This document shows, in pieces, positions 23,157-34,234 of a DNA stretch of 64,000 bases; the first letter of the stretch is position 1; every line of letters starts with the position of its first letter. This stretch comes from Bagarius yarrelli (Eukaryota; Chordata; Actinopteri; Siluriformes; Sisoridae). The notes beneath the pieces were generated by a model, which was given only the letters and a program-made list of their open reading frames with translations, was not told where the DNA came from and did not search any database. The DNA is taken from the NCBI GenBank assembly GCA_005784505.1, contig VCAZ01000012.1, positions 1,694,903 to 1,758,902 on the forward strand. Reading direction: 5' to 3'. The translations under genes were made by a program, and so were the position numbers.

Positions 23157-24960
23157 AACACACACACTTCAACTTAACTATTTTAAATTGAAAAGTACCA
23201 GTGTTTGTGATGAACAAACAGCAATGCTTGTAAGTGGAGTCAGCAGTATTTACACGCGTAATATTCATGACTTACCACATGAGGGTGGAGATGAGCAGCC
23301 CGACGCCGATGCAGTCGATGAACACGACCCACAGCAGAAGCTTTAGCGTCTCCACAAAGCCCATGTCTAACACCAGACCAAAACCTACTGTAGACACTGT
23401 GGAGGGGAAAAACACACTCTAAAATGAACTGTTTCACACCTCACACACTAAACTCAATGTGTGTAATGTAACCATGTGATCTGTGTATTCATATTTGTTC
23501 TCATATACAAATATTTTACCACAAAAACGATATTTAATAATGTTTTTTTAAGGCAAGGGTGCCAATAATTCTAAAATCAACCTTTGCTTCACCTCTTTAA
23601 AGTTTTAAAGTGTCCACACTGTTAACTTTATTTTATTTTTTTTCTGCTTCTACACTGTCAGCGGTAGCGCGAATGGTTAAAGCTTTGGGCTGTTGACTGA
23701 TCACCACAAGATGTCACTGTTGGGCCCTTGAGCAAGGCCCTTAAGCCTCATCATAGAGCAGAAACATTGGGTTAAGAACACACCCTGCACTTTAACCTTA
23801 CTAAAGTCAGGCTTGCACTGTGTGACTTTGGAAGTCCTATAACCATACACCAAAATCAGTTGTCCTTAATGGACAGTTTGACATGTTCATCAACAGACGA
23901 TTAGTGGCTGTTTTTGATTAACTGATTTTTTTTTTTGTCCTTCAATGAAATTCTAAGAGCGTTAGAAGATTTCAGACACTTTCCTGTAGCTCTACAACCA
24001 CCATCAAACCAAGAACCAATAGGAGCGCTGGACCCAATGAGGACCTTGGAAAAATGTGGAAACAGCGGGAAGAGAAACTAATTGTAGCATGTCATGAGGC
24101 TACTTTCTGTTTGTTGCTAGCTAGCGTTTAGCGAGAGAACACGAGTTACTGAACGTGTCATGAATTGATGACGTAAAACTCTAAATAAGTCGTCCTGTGT
24201 GACAACTGAGACCCTACAGTGGGACACAGGGATCCTGTTCATACACATTTTGGGCTGTGTATTGGTAAGGGCATCACGATACGATACATACCATAAATGA
24301 TACAATGATCACGATACAATAAATAACAATATATTAAAAAAATAAAGTAAAACAAATACAAAGCCGGAGGCGTCCTGGTTTTTCCACTATGAATGTTTCA
24401 GTACCAACTGAAATTGCCGGAATCTACCAAGCTGCCATTGCTGGGCCCCTGAGCAAGGCCCTTATCATTATCTGTGCAGTCATATGAATGAGATAACTCA
24501 ATAACTGAATCTGACAAATGCTGTAAATGTGAGTTGTTGTGATGTCACTTTATCGAGTTTCCTTTAATGTATTAGCTCCGCCCCTTGTTGTTTGGATTAA
24601 GGCACAATTGCTGTCCAAATGTGACAGAATCAAACTATTCGGCTGGTTCAGAGTGTGTGTGTGTGTGTATGTGTACTGACCGCACAGCCAGATGCTGAGC
24701 AGCACGAGGAAGGCGGGGTCGTCGCGAGCCCACTGGTCTTTGGTCTGCTTGCGGTAGTGGAAGTTGCGGTAGACTCTCTGCGGCGAGGTGAACAGGTAAA
24801 GCATCTGCCACATGGCGAACTCAAAGTCCATTTGCTTAAAGTGCACCAGGCGCCGCAGGTACTTGTAGCGCTTAGCGCCGGCGGTGTGTCGAGCGGCATC
24901 GCGCGAGTTTAAGCTGCCGTTAGACTGCCCCTGGGGAGAGTACGCTGTGGTGGGCAACAT
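21521..24960 (-). CDS. unc50: UNC50 inner nuclear membrane / Golgi RNA-binding protein homologue
   Basis: Five coding exons: 24681-24960, 23276-23396, 22954-23093, 22293-22400 and 21521-21657, totalling 786 nt (261 aa plus stop), close to the 259 aa of the human protein. All junctions are GT-AG and in phase. The start MLPTTAYSPQG, the region RRLVHFKQMDFEFAMWQM, and KHPVRDYDVEWGYAFDVH are typical of UNC50. Several membrane helices follow (about residues 85-120, 155-180, 190-230), and the C-terminus ends FYKYRVQ. The family is a conserved multi-pass protein of the Golgi/ER or nuclear envelope, needed in worms for nicotinic receptor trafficking and linked to Golgi Arf-GEF recruitment. The gene is intact. 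The large GA and CA repeats sit only in introns. Confidence 0.97.
21675..22112 (+). repeat. (GA)n/(GT)n compound repeat in UNC50 intron 4
   Basis: About 440 bp of purine-rich GAGA with GTGT blocks. It yields three overlapping false ORFs on the minus strand. Confidence 0.95.
22233..22261 (+). repeat. (CA)n microsatellite
   Basis: It lies 30 bases past the donor of UNC50 exon 4, within intron 4. Confidence 0.95.
22668..22848 (+). mobile_element. LINE 3' fragment (non-LTR reverse transcriptase C-terminus)
   Basis: Plus-strand translation gives GHVQRRDSEYIGRRMLEM, then Arg-rich text, INEDMKLV and VSEEDVENR, a pattern seen at the end of many fish LINE polyproteins. It has internal stops and lies in UNC50 intron 3. 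Confidence 0.6.
23096..23167 (+). repeat. (CA)n microsatellite at the UNC50 exon 3 acceptor
   Basis: The CA run (GT on the sense strand) directly precedes the splice acceptor of UNC50 exon 3 and takes the place of a normal pyrimidine tract. Confidence 0.95.
23655..23790 (+). mobile_element. tRNA-derived SINE fragment in UNC50 intron 1
   Basis: It has a CGGTAGCGCGAATGGTTAAAG head and a GGGCCCTTGAGCAAGGCCCTTAAGC body. The tail is lost. Confidence 0.65.
24375..24532 (+). mobile_element. tRNA-derived SINE fragment in UNC50 intron 1
   Basis: It has the GCTGCCATTGCTGGGCCCC and GAGCAAGGCCCTTA body and the GACAAATGCTGTAAATG end. The head is degenerate. Confidence 0.65.
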
Positions 24961-25721
24961 ACTGACACACACACACACACACATTATTACAATCAGAACA
25001 CTAAGAACAGGAGACATAAATCAATAAATAAATGTCATGTAGCAGCGAGACAGTAACGTCTGCATTTAACAAGAACTCATCCTTTATAACTAATTTATAA
25101 CTAATTCGAGAGTAATTTGTTAAGATTTTTTTTTTAATTTTATCACCAGATTTGCTTTAATAGTACAGTCCATATATATTATATTATATATAAGTTTGTA
25201 CTAGAATATTAATCCAGATGTTAACAGCATGACGTAATTACTTTCCAACAGAAAATTATTCCGGAATGTTTGTATATCGCGACAGTTTGTAGTGTTTAAC
25301 AGCAAAAACCCAGGACATCTGATACCACTCGTGTGTCTGATCCTGACAGCTGCTTGCTTGCTGCATGCTTGTTCACACCTACACAATAAACAGTGTGTCC
25401 AATTACTCATCTAATCTACATTCATACAGACCGGAAGTAAAATCCGAGCTTTCTGTACTAAAAACATTAACACATGACTCAGGAAAACAGCAGACCTGCC
25501 AGACAGGGTGTCCTTTAGGACTCAAATATGACATGTAAATATACAACTTTATCACTTAAAACAACGAATTTCTGATATACACATATGATGGTGATGTTAA
25601 ATAAATACACTGCAGCTCGTGCTTTCTGCAGCTCGAGGCCTGTGTTAGCATCACAACAGCGCTGTTGTAAAACCCTTTAAAACTTTAAAAAGCACAATAT
25701 TTCACTAAAGTCTTCACACAC

Positions 25722-25855
25722 CTGCTGCATCGGCGATTTCTTCGAAGTTTTAATCAGTCAGTTCAGGTTTTTCTTTTCTCTATTTTGCCAACACGACAGT
25801 AAATCAACACATCACAGCTTTTTTGCAGCCCAAATACTTCCGGTCGCGAACTGAA
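25722..25855 (-). promoter_or_regulatory. unc50: Likely UNC50 5' UTR exon and core promoter
   Basis: On the minus strand, sequence after the ETS-like CCGGAAGT (about 25838-25845) runs to a donor CAGCAG|GTGTGTG at 25722, which can join the acceptor at 24962 ahead of the UNC50 start. The exon extent is inferred. An ATG 10 bases upstream of the main start, in another frame, opens a short overlapping uORF. Confidence 0.55.
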
Positions 25856-25901
25856 CACGTAGCCTGTACGTCTTACGTCGTTACGTCGGTACCTTAGGAC
25901 G

Positions 25902-25909
25902 TGACGTCA
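25902..25909. promoter_or_regulatory. Perfect CRE palindrome TGACGTCA
   Basis: It lies about 55 bases upstream of the ETS-like site at the UNC50 start, in a stretch with several CG dinucleotides (ACGTCG repeats). It is the classic CREB/ATF site. Function is inferred from position only. Confidence 0.6.
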
Positions 25910-25919
25910 ACCTTTCAGG

Positions 25920-27740
25920 GAAATATAGAGGGTTTTTGATTAAATATTATAGTTTATGTGTAGATTTAGATTCTTATATTAATTTTAGCTTTATTTTAAG
26001 TTAATTTTTACTGGGACTATTTTTTTCCAATGTGTATATTTGTAGTTAGTTTAAGTTATTTTAGACACATAAGTAAACATGATCACATTAAACATGATAT
26101 CAAATATAATTTGTATATATTTGCGTTTTGTTTATTTTTTTTTAATTTATTGGTGAACAACTGATGCAGATTAGAGTCGTTTATTTTATTAAGTTTAATA
26201 ATTTAATAATAATTTTTAAAAATAAAAAAAAAAAACTATTAAAACCCCTTACCCCGACGTGAACAGTTTCTGCATTTATAACACCATAAAGCCACAAGAG
26301 GGCGCCATAAACCTGCTAAACGAATCAGAATCAGAATCAGAAAAAGCTTTATTACCAAGTAGGTTTGCACTTACAATGAATGTGTTTTGGTGACAGAAGC
26401 TTCCAGTTGCGCATTTTTAAGTGAGATATTAAAATAAAAAAATAAGAATAAACAAACCAAAAAAAAAAAAAATAATAATAAAAGGTTATTGCAAATTTTA
26501 TATAAAAAAATATAAAAGTATAGTATTGCACAGAAAAAGTAAAGTTTCCGGTAGTAACAGTGGAATTGCCGTGCATGTATTTTTTATTTTTATTGAACAA
26601 GACTTTTGTAATTTGTAATACGCAACTGAACGATATCTAGAGCCTTTTTATGGACTTTATAGCCCTCATTTTAAACCTCCTAAATCAACTATCAAACTAC
26701 TTAAGTTAATAGAACATTTAATTGTTTACTTTTAAAAATAATAATAATAAAAAATAAAACAAAAAAACTAAGATATGCAATACATGTGGATAAAAGTCAG
26801 ATCAGAGTTTTAGTTAATTCTCTTTGCTGGTCTGCTCATGCGTAACAACACCTTCGTTACAGTTGCAATGGTTTGTGCTGCATGTCAGCCGGAGGTGAGA
26901 GACGATGGCAAGAATATCAGTTGTATAAATTATTTTACAAATCATAGGTAATAATAAGGTTTAGTCTATTATTTCAACTGAAGCCCACTCTCGTGAACCC
27001 AGTCTCGTGTCCCCCTTCGACTCGTGAGATAAGTGTCTCGTCACACCCCATACCCACCACCAAAGTTTCCTCTGACCTTACTTGCAATCACTGGCACTCG
27101 AAATGCTCCATTGTGTTCTGTTCTCTTTTATTTCAGTCTCATATTAACTCTCTCACTAAATCAGCGTCCTTTCATTTACAACAAATTTTCCTGCTCTGTC
27201 CTTTCAATGAGCCAACCACGCTGAGACTCTCTCTTACCAGCCACCGCCCTTTACTCCTCTATCCCCCTTTATACTGACTGATCATATTAATAATTACTTA
27301 TTTACTTTAGTTTTAAACTGAAGGAATGTAAAGTACTGCCTGTACATGAAGACTTACATATGACTGCTTATTACTAGCTTGGCTGATATTTCCTTTTTTT
27401 CAGTAGATTTCAAGGTTTTTGATTTTGCAGGCCTGAAGTTCACAGAGAAAATGATGAAAAAGTGGATTTTTTTCCTGCATCCTGCGTCTTTCAGGATGAA
27501 ATTTGTTTTTCAGTGTGACAGGTTCTGGCTTGTTATAAAAGCATTAAAGTTGCTAGTCCAATTCTTTAAGCTGTGTGTGTTTTGACGTGTTTGATGCAGC
27601 TGTGTGTGATTAAGGGGAACGTTTATATCAAACGCGTACAGTATATCTCGATTTAACCCTTCAGGTTATCTTTTTGTCCACCAGGCGACTTTTGCGCTCC
27701 TGATTTAACTGTTTATCAACCGTGAGATTAAAAATTCATT
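25920..27740. other. AT-rich intergenic stretch
   Basis: No gene. 26325-26420 is a dispersed repeat end (AATCAGAATCAGAAAAAGCTTTATT) common in fish genomes. The ORFs at 26993-27585 are not conserved-looking and have no family. Confidence 0.5.
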
Positions 27741-27743
27741 GTT

Positions 27744-27905
27744 TCATTCATCTTCTGTAACCGCTTATTCCCTAATTTGGGGTCACAAGGATCTGCTGGA
27801 GGCTATCCTAACCATCTTTGTAAGGGCGAAAGGCAGGAGGGGGACACCTTGGACAGCCACACACACTCACACTCCTATGGGCAATTTAGAATCACCAATC
27901 AATTA
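27744..27905 (-). mobile_element. V-SINE/DANA-like SINE, truncated
   Basis: It holds the 3' half only: TTCATCTTCTGTAACCGC, GGGGTCACAAGGATCTGC and ATGGGCAATTTAGAATCACC. Confidence 0.75.
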
Positions 27906-28061
27906 ATTTTCTAAAACATGTACATATAACACATTTCACCTGTATCTATCGGGTCAGATCCTCTGCACCACAAAGACACCGCTGTTGGGCACCTAAGCAA
28001 AGCCCTGTGAAAAGCTTCATCTAACATAGAGCAACTAACATCTTAACTCACTACAGTTACA

Positions 28062-28236
28062 TTCACAGCATTTGGCAGACGTCCTTATCCAGAGTGATTT
28101 ACATTTATCTCTTTAAACAACTGGGGGTTGCGGGCCTTGCCCAGGGGCCCAGCAGTGGTGTCTTAGTGGTGCTGGGAATCGAAACCCAGTCTTTCTGGTG
28201 GCAGTCCAACACCTTAAACACTAAGCCACCATTTCT
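28062..28236 (-). mobile_element. tRNA-derived SINE, reversed
   Basis: It starts with the CATTTGGCAGACGTCCTTATCCAGAG tail family text and ends with a CACTAAGCCACCATTTC head. It forms an inverted pair with the next SINE. Confidence 0.8.
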
Positions 28237-28282
28237 CACTACATTTTAAAGTGGCTTGTCCAACACTGTGAACTGCATGATG

Positions 28283-28440
28283 TAGTAGGGAAGTGGTAGC
28301 GCAGTTGTTAAGGTGTTGGACTAATACCTGGAGGCTTGCCAAGTTGCCACTGTTGGGCCCCTGAGCAAGGCCCTTAACCCATAACTGCTTAGTTGTATTA
28401 AAGAGAGATAAATGTGCCAAACGCTGTAAATGTAAATGTC
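28283..28440 (+). mobile_element. tRNA-derived SINE, forward
   Basis: It runs from GAAGTGGTAGCGCAGTTG to AACGCTGTAAATGTAAATG, with the GGGCCCCTGAGCAAGGCCC body. Confidence 0.8.
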
Positions 28441-28487
28441 GCTTGTCATATTTACAGTAGATTAGCAACATTTTAAATTTCAGTCTG

Positions 28488-28915
28488 CACTATATGTAAA
28501 AAAAGTATTAGGACACCTTACTATCACATTCCAGATGTTAGTCTGACTCTTCTTCCTATAATCACCTCCACACTTTTAACAAGAATGGGTCATGTGACTG
28601 TGTGGATTTGTGTTTATTCAGTTACAATAATATTAGAGAGATCAGACATGTTGAGGTGAGGAGGTCTGGGGTTCAGTCAGGATTCCAGTTTATCATAAAG
28701 GTGTTCAGTGTTAAGGGTTGAGTCGGAATCAGGACTCTGTACAGGACACGAGAGTTCATACAGTCCAAAACATCTAGCACAGGGACATTGTCCTAAACAG
28801 GGTTTTAGTCTCTTAGTTCCAGTGAAGAAATAAAGTAACACTACAACCCACAACCTGCGTAAGTCAGACTTTTCTGTGGGTGAGTTGTGTCCACAAACGT
28901 TTGACTATGATGTGT
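28488..28915 (+). mobile_element. Non-autonomous Tc1-type MITE
   Basis: The left end CACTATATGTAAAAAAAGTA and the right end GTGTCCACAAACGTTTGAC resemble the widespread fish family whose ends read CACTATA...TATAGTG. There is no coding capacity. A reversed fragment of the same family lies at about 30130-30230. Confidence 0.65.
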
Positions 28916-29288
28916 ATCTCACAACTTATGTGGCCAAATAAGAATCAGCTCTACTCTACCTGCCCCTCTGTGTCGCATTTAATCCCCACAGGATTTGCCT
29001 GCTCAAACAGTTACTTAATGTGTGTGAACATAAATTCCAGCAGGAAGTTTAGCGAGTGTGACCAGAGAGTCACTGACAGCTCGACGTGTGTGTTTGAGTT
29101 AATCCTTTATTCGCAATACACTTCTTTATATAGTTAATAAAACATGTGAGTCCTTACGTAAGCTGATCTCAGATCAACAGCGCTTTCTTCTAAAGTCTTA
29201 ATGAGAGCTCATGTGTATAAACACGTGCAGGCTTGTGATGTCAAGTCTGAATAATGTCTTAAACTTATAATGACACAACCAACTCCCA

Positions 29289-29333
<45 letters not shown>
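29289..29333 (+). repeat. (CA)n microsatellite
   Basis: A pure CA run of about 45 bp. Confidence 0.95.
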
Positions 29334-29334
<1 letters not shown>

Positions 29335-29534
29335 GGCTGTTCTTTCTCACTTGGTCTGTATCTTAGTCTAACACACAGCATGCTCTGACTACAGGCATTA
29401 ATCACACACACTATGCATAAAGAGACGTGATGGCATCCCATAACAAAAATAATAATAAGATTTCAGTTAACTGAAGGGAAAAAAGTCAAGTGAGACAAAA
29501 GGACAGAAAGGACAAGAGGTAAAATAAGGAACTG

Positions 29535-29569
29535 GAGAGAGAGAAAGAGAGAGAGAAAGAGAGAGAACA

Positions 29570-29644
<75 letters not shown>

Positions 29645-29650
29645 GAGAAA

Positions 29651-29720
<70 letters not shown>
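29535..29720 (+). repeat. (GA)n microsatellite
   Basis: About 185 bp of nearly pure GA. The Ser-Leu ORFs on the minus strand are artefacts. Confidence 0.95.
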
Positions 29721-29721
<1 letters not shown>

Positions 29722-30127
29722 TTAAATTTGTCCAGGTTGCATTAAGGACTCGCTTCTTTTTTCTCCACCTAAAGACAGAACCGACCATGGATATGATGCA
29801 GAAGCAAAATACTGAGTAATCATTTAACCTTATAAGCGACCTTTCTTTTCTGGTCAGTACGTCTGAATTGGGTTGGTTGTTTTTCCATGATCGGATAAAA
29901 ACGGATTCAGTGACAAAACCGGAATTGAGCTTTAGACCTGCAGTGTAACTGCAGCCAGAGATCCCAGAGACAGAGAATCCACTACTGAAGCTCTCAGGAC
30001 GCTAATATCTACTTCACTGCTGTGTTTTTTTGGTCTAAGCTTTATTACAGTATCAGTTTTATAGTTATTGTTTCGGCTTTTCTATCTTTCTGAATAAGAT
30101 TCTCACAGTCACACTTCACAGTCTGGA

Positions 30128-30230
30128 TTAAAAAGTGTGGAGATGATTATAGGAGTTAACGTGAGACTGAACCTGGAAAAAGAAAAAACCTTTGGAATGT
30201 GATGGTCAGGTGTGCCAATACTTCTAGTGT
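30128..30230 (-). mobile_element. Reversed fragment of the MITE at 28488
   Basis: AAGTGTGGAGATGATTATAG and GGAATGTGATGGTCAGGTGT are the complements of the left part of the 28488-28915 element. Confidence 0.6.
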
Positions 30231-30239
30231 TTAATCCTA

Positions 30240-31130
30240 ATGCAGTTTAATGGGCGGAAAACCTATGTGAATAAAAACATGAGGGATAAATGTGTTAAGC
30301 GATGACAAGCGCAAAATTCGCACATGAATTATGGGATATTTAAACAACTCACTTACTACAATTAAAAATTTTGGTATTGTGGGTTTTTATTGCTGTTATT
30401 GTTTTTGTTATTTACTATAACACATTTTAACTGCTATTATATATGTGTGTGCATTAGCATGCAGCCTGTTGGCTCTAACCGAAAGTGGTTGGTGACATAA
30501 ATTAAATGTAAATGTACACAGATGTGTACAGATGTGCTGAATTCGTTGTATTTTGCAACACAGTGCTTTGGTGCTGTTTTATTTGTTCTGACTGATATAA
30601 TTTATTTATTCTGATCTAAATATGGATGCCTAATTTCACCACCACACGTCAAGTGTGTTTTTATAGCTCAGCTGCTCACTGAACAAACCTGAAGTGAGGT
30701 AGAACCACCACACGTCAAGCACACGCTAAACACACACACTAAAGTGTTTGATGTCGGATCAGCCAGATGGGGAGCTGATGTACATCTGGTCACCATTTGG
30801 TTCATCTCGTACTGTAAAGGAGTCTAAACACACACACACACACACACACACATATGGCATGCACAGAGTGTACAGTGTGTGATGGATGAAGGACTGCTGG
30901 TCTCTGGAATCTCAGCAGGGTGAAGTAAAGATTTCATGTTTTACGCTATCACATCATCAGAAAAATAAAACATGTGCAGATGAAATGATCAGACCATCAA
31001 TAAAGCTGGGCCTCTGTTCTGCCTTGACTGGAATCAGGAGTTCAAACACTACATCACTGAAATCTAACCAACCAGAACAAGAGATTTAATCAGCTGTCCA
31101 TCAAGGTAGCACAGTAGTTAAGGTGTTCAA
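30240..31130. other. No gene recognised; (CA)n at 30827-30853
   Basis: Mostly unique AT-rich sequence. A SINE-head-like fragment (GTAGCACAGTAGTTAAGGTG) stands at 31105-31124, directly before the 21-bp minisatellite. Confidence 0.5.
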
Positions 31131-31139
31131 CTGCTAATT

Positions 31140-31760
31140 GGGAGATACTAATTAAAAACCATAAAAAATCATGAGATACTGCACCAAAATTAAGAGATAC
31201 TGTGTCAAAATCATGAGATACTAAGTGAAAATCATGTGATCAATATTAGGTACTACTATAAAAATTAAAAAATCATGAGATACTGAGTCAAAATCATGAG
31301 ATACTGAGTCAAAATTATGAGATACTGAGTCAAAATTATGAGATACTGAGTCAAAATCATGAGATACTGAGTCAACATCATGAAAATCATGAGATACTGC
31401 ATCAAAATCATGAGATACTGCGTCAAAATCATGAGATACTGAGTCAAAATCATAAATCATGAGTGAAAATCATGAGATACTGCATCAAAATCATAGGATA
31501 CTGCGTCAAAATCATGAGATACTATGTCCAAACAATGAGATACTACAATAAATTCATAAGATACTATGTCCAAATAATGAGATACTGAGTAAAAATCATG
31601 AGATACTACCTTATAATAATTCGGTGCTACATCAAAATAATGAGATACTAAGTAAAAATCATGAAATACTGAGTCAAAATGATGAGATACTGAGTCAAAA
31701 TCATGAAATACCATGTTAAAATAATTCGATGCTACATCAAAATAATGAGATACTACATAA
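31140..31760. repeat. 21-bp minisatellite
   Basis: About 28 imperfect units of AAAATCATGAGATACTGAGTC. Because the unit is seven codons long, the minus strand stays open as a false heptad protein (DFDSVSH repeated). No spacer structure is present, so this is not CRISPR-like. Confidence 0.95.
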
Positions 31761-32199
31761 TGACATGTCAGAATAACATTACATGAGGTCAAAATCTGTT
31801 CAGAGCTCAGTAACCTGAACTAATTTTAAAAAAACCCTAATTCTTAATGTCCAGTTCATGAAAGGCAAAAAACCCTTGATTCTAATGCATATATGTCTGC
31901 AGGATAACTAAATATTTCATACATTTATATATTTTTCATGCATCATTCATGAAGAGGTTATTACTGCTTATAACTTTCACAGAAACTCTTGTCTGCGTGA
32001 ATTCGCTGGCTGTCGGAGGAGTGTATTATTATATTAAAAAAAGGGTAGACACGCGGTTATACGTCTTGTGTTTAAACAAACTTGAGCAATTCAGTTATAA
32101 TTAAACACGAATAAAAAAAATGATAAATTACAATAATTCTTAATATAAAGTTACGTACGAAACAAAATGCACTTGACTGAATTAGTATTCGTGATTCAC

Positions 32200-32346
32200 G
32201 AGGTTTTGTTGTCTCCCCACATTGCAGCGTAAATGGTTTGGTCCGGTTGGGAGGCGGGAGCGAGCGCTGGCGTCGGGAACGCGCGGAGTTTGCATGACTC
32301 TGTTGTGCAGGGATTGAGCCAAACACAGCAGCCCTTCATTCCAAGG
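32200..32346 (+). promoter_or_regulatory. GC-rich CpG cluster with donor site; candidate promoter / first exon
   Basis: It is a sharp GC- and CpG-rich patch (GGAGGCGGGAGCGAGCGC, CGCGCGGAG) in AT-rich surroundings, followed on the plus strand by CCAAG|GTAATT, a usable donor. It could be the first non-coding exon of sema5b, 31 kb upstream of its start codon. No transcript evidence is available. Confidence 0.3.
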
Positions 32347-32639
32347 TAATTATATTAATTAATTTATATGAGTTTATTTTATTCAGCGTTGTTAATAATT
32401 TATTTCTAAAGCTTTACTAACTTTTAAAAGGCTTTAATTGGTTTATAGACCTCCACATGGGACAATTTAAAAACTGTATTATTTATTATTATATGCTAAT
32501 GAATTATGCAGAATGTTGTTGTTTGTATGCATAAGGGTATTTGTTTGTGTTGCACACACTCCTGAGGGTAGGACATGCAGGACAAACAAAAAGGGTATCT
32601 GACATTATTATAATAATCGAATCAGCCAATCGTAATAAA

Positions 32640-32810
32640 GTGTGAGGGAGATCAGAGCTGCTGATCAGAAGGTTGTGGGTTGAATTCCTAACACCACCAA
32701 ATTGCTACCACCAGTGGACCCTTGAGCTTTAACCACTCGGTTTGATTTTTTTTTAAAAAAAGCTATAAATGAAAGTCGCTCTGAATGAATAAAAATGTAA
32801 TGCAACAAAT
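32640..32810 (+). mobile_element. Degenerate tRNA-derived SINE
   Basis: It has GTGGGTTGAATTCCTAACACC in the promoter region, the GGACCCTTGAGC body and a GTCGCTCTGAATGAATAA tail. Confidence 0.6.
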
Positions 32811-32819
32811 AACATGGAG

Positions 32820-33385
32820 CAGAAGATCACATCAGGTTCCACGTTTTCAAAGAAACTGTTCAGTTCCAGTCTGAAAATAGATCAGGTGATGTTTTCACAA
32901 ACTCACTTTTAGCATTTTACACACACACCTGGTCTTGTGATGATGGACTGACATCACAACCCGGAGTGAATTTACTGCCTGCAGTGCTACAAGGATCAGA
33001 CCCAGACTCACCTGTTTCCCAGGTGTTCCCTTAAGTGCTAGACACAAGAAACAAACAGAGGAGACTGACTTATGAAAGAAAACCCTTCGGTTTTCCTTCA
33101 TTCCACTGCATGATTTCAGCTTCATTAATGATTCTGGAAATAAATTCAGGGTATATCGAATACTGGAAGGTGTTCAGATGCAGTCGATCATACCAAGCTG
33201 TGTGTAGTAGAGCTTTAGATGAGACTTTAAGGCAGTGAGGTGTATATAATGGACTACCAAGATTTTAAAATGTAATGTTCACTTCATTGTTTGACCGCTA
33301 GGTGGAAGCACTGAGCTCTTAGTGCTTTCTTGAAGGAGTTTATTTTTCTGCTTTGTAAAATGTTTTGCGATTTACAGTATAAGCT
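32820..33385. other. No gene recognised
   Basis: Mixed-composition sequence. Small ORFs at 32895-33238 have no family likeness. Confidence 0.4.
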
Positions 33386-33390
33386 GGTTA

Positions 33391-33900
33391 AGGGCAGCAT
33401 GGTGGCTTGGTGGTTTGCACTGTTGCCTCACTGCAAGGAGGTCCCGCGTTCGATTCCCGAGCAGGGGCCTTTCTGTGCGGAGTTTGCATGTTCTTCCAGT
33501 GTGTGTTTTTACTCTGACCAACGACAACTGGCTCTTATCTATCTAGCAAACCTAATTCCACACTTCCACTTCCTCCTCCCTCACCGGCTACTAATTGTAA
33601 TAAAGTCCAGGTTCATCTTTAACTTCCTTAAAATAAATACTGACAATGCAAAAGTTCTCCTCGTTGGTACTTAATCCTTATTATCCAACATCGACAGCAC
33701 AATAGACGGTTCCTCAGTCTCTTCCTCCTCTCTGGTTAAGAGTCTGGGTGTCAACTTTAAAAGCTCTTTATCATTTTAAGCTTACATTCAAGCTCACGTT
33801 TGTTTATTTATGAAGCACATTTAAAAACAGCCACAAGACCAGCAGATCCCTGTGACCCCGAATTAGGGAATTAGCGGGTATAGAAGATGAATGAATGAAT
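33391..33900 (+). mobile_element. V-SINE interrupted by LINE sequence
   Basis: The V-SINE head and core start (GGCAGCATGGTGGCTTGG to TTTGCATGTTCTTCC) stand at 33391-33500. The V-SINE 3' end (GATCCCTGTGACCCCGAATT, then GAATGAATGAATG) is at 33845-33908. Between them is L2-like reverse-transcriptase text, so LINE sequence seems to have landed in or recombined with the SINE. Confidence 0.6.
33575..33780 (+). mobile_element. L2-type LINE fragment (RT palm/thumb region)
   Basis: It encodes FLKINTDNAKVLLVGT and a following VKSLGVNF-like text, a pattern typical of L2/CR1-clade reverse transcriptases. The frame is broken. Confidence 0.65.
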
Positions 33901-33949
33901 GAATGAATAGTGGAATGTAATGAGAATAGGATATTAATGGGCCAGATTA

Positions 33950-34195
33950 AACAAGTCTGTTTTCAAAAATAATTGGAACATGGATAGGGAAGATGCCATT
34001 CTAATCTCAAGCGGGAGGTTGTTCCATAACCGGGGCACAACCACCGAAAAGCACGGTCCAGTAATTTACACACCAGTGAGTGAGAGAACTTTAAAATGGA
34101 TTCTAAATTGAATAGGCAGCCAATGGAGGGCCCTCAGTATAGGGGTCATGTGTTCACATTTGCGACTATTTTCGTTAATACTAACATGCTGTCTG
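33950..34195 (+). mobile_element. Dispersed repeat fragment
   Basis: The text around GGGAGGTTGTTCCATAACC and AGCCAATGGAGGGCCCTCAG matches a repeat type I know from many fish genomes as LINE-associated. The family name is not certain. Confidence 0.45.
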
Positions 34196-34234
34196 ATTGT
34201 TTTATCCACACAACATTAATCGTGTTCTCTGTCC

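Noticed and set aside
24655..24912. Plus-strand ORF of 85 aa
   Set aside because: It is the antisense shadow of UNC50 exon 24681-24960.
26993..27277. 94-aa ORF in the intergenic region
   Set aside because: It is a pyrimidine-rich stretch with a second overlapping open frame and shows no recognised domain.
31140..31760. CRISPR-like array
   Set aside because: The 21-bp units are contiguous with no spacers, in a vertebrate genome. It is a minisatellite.
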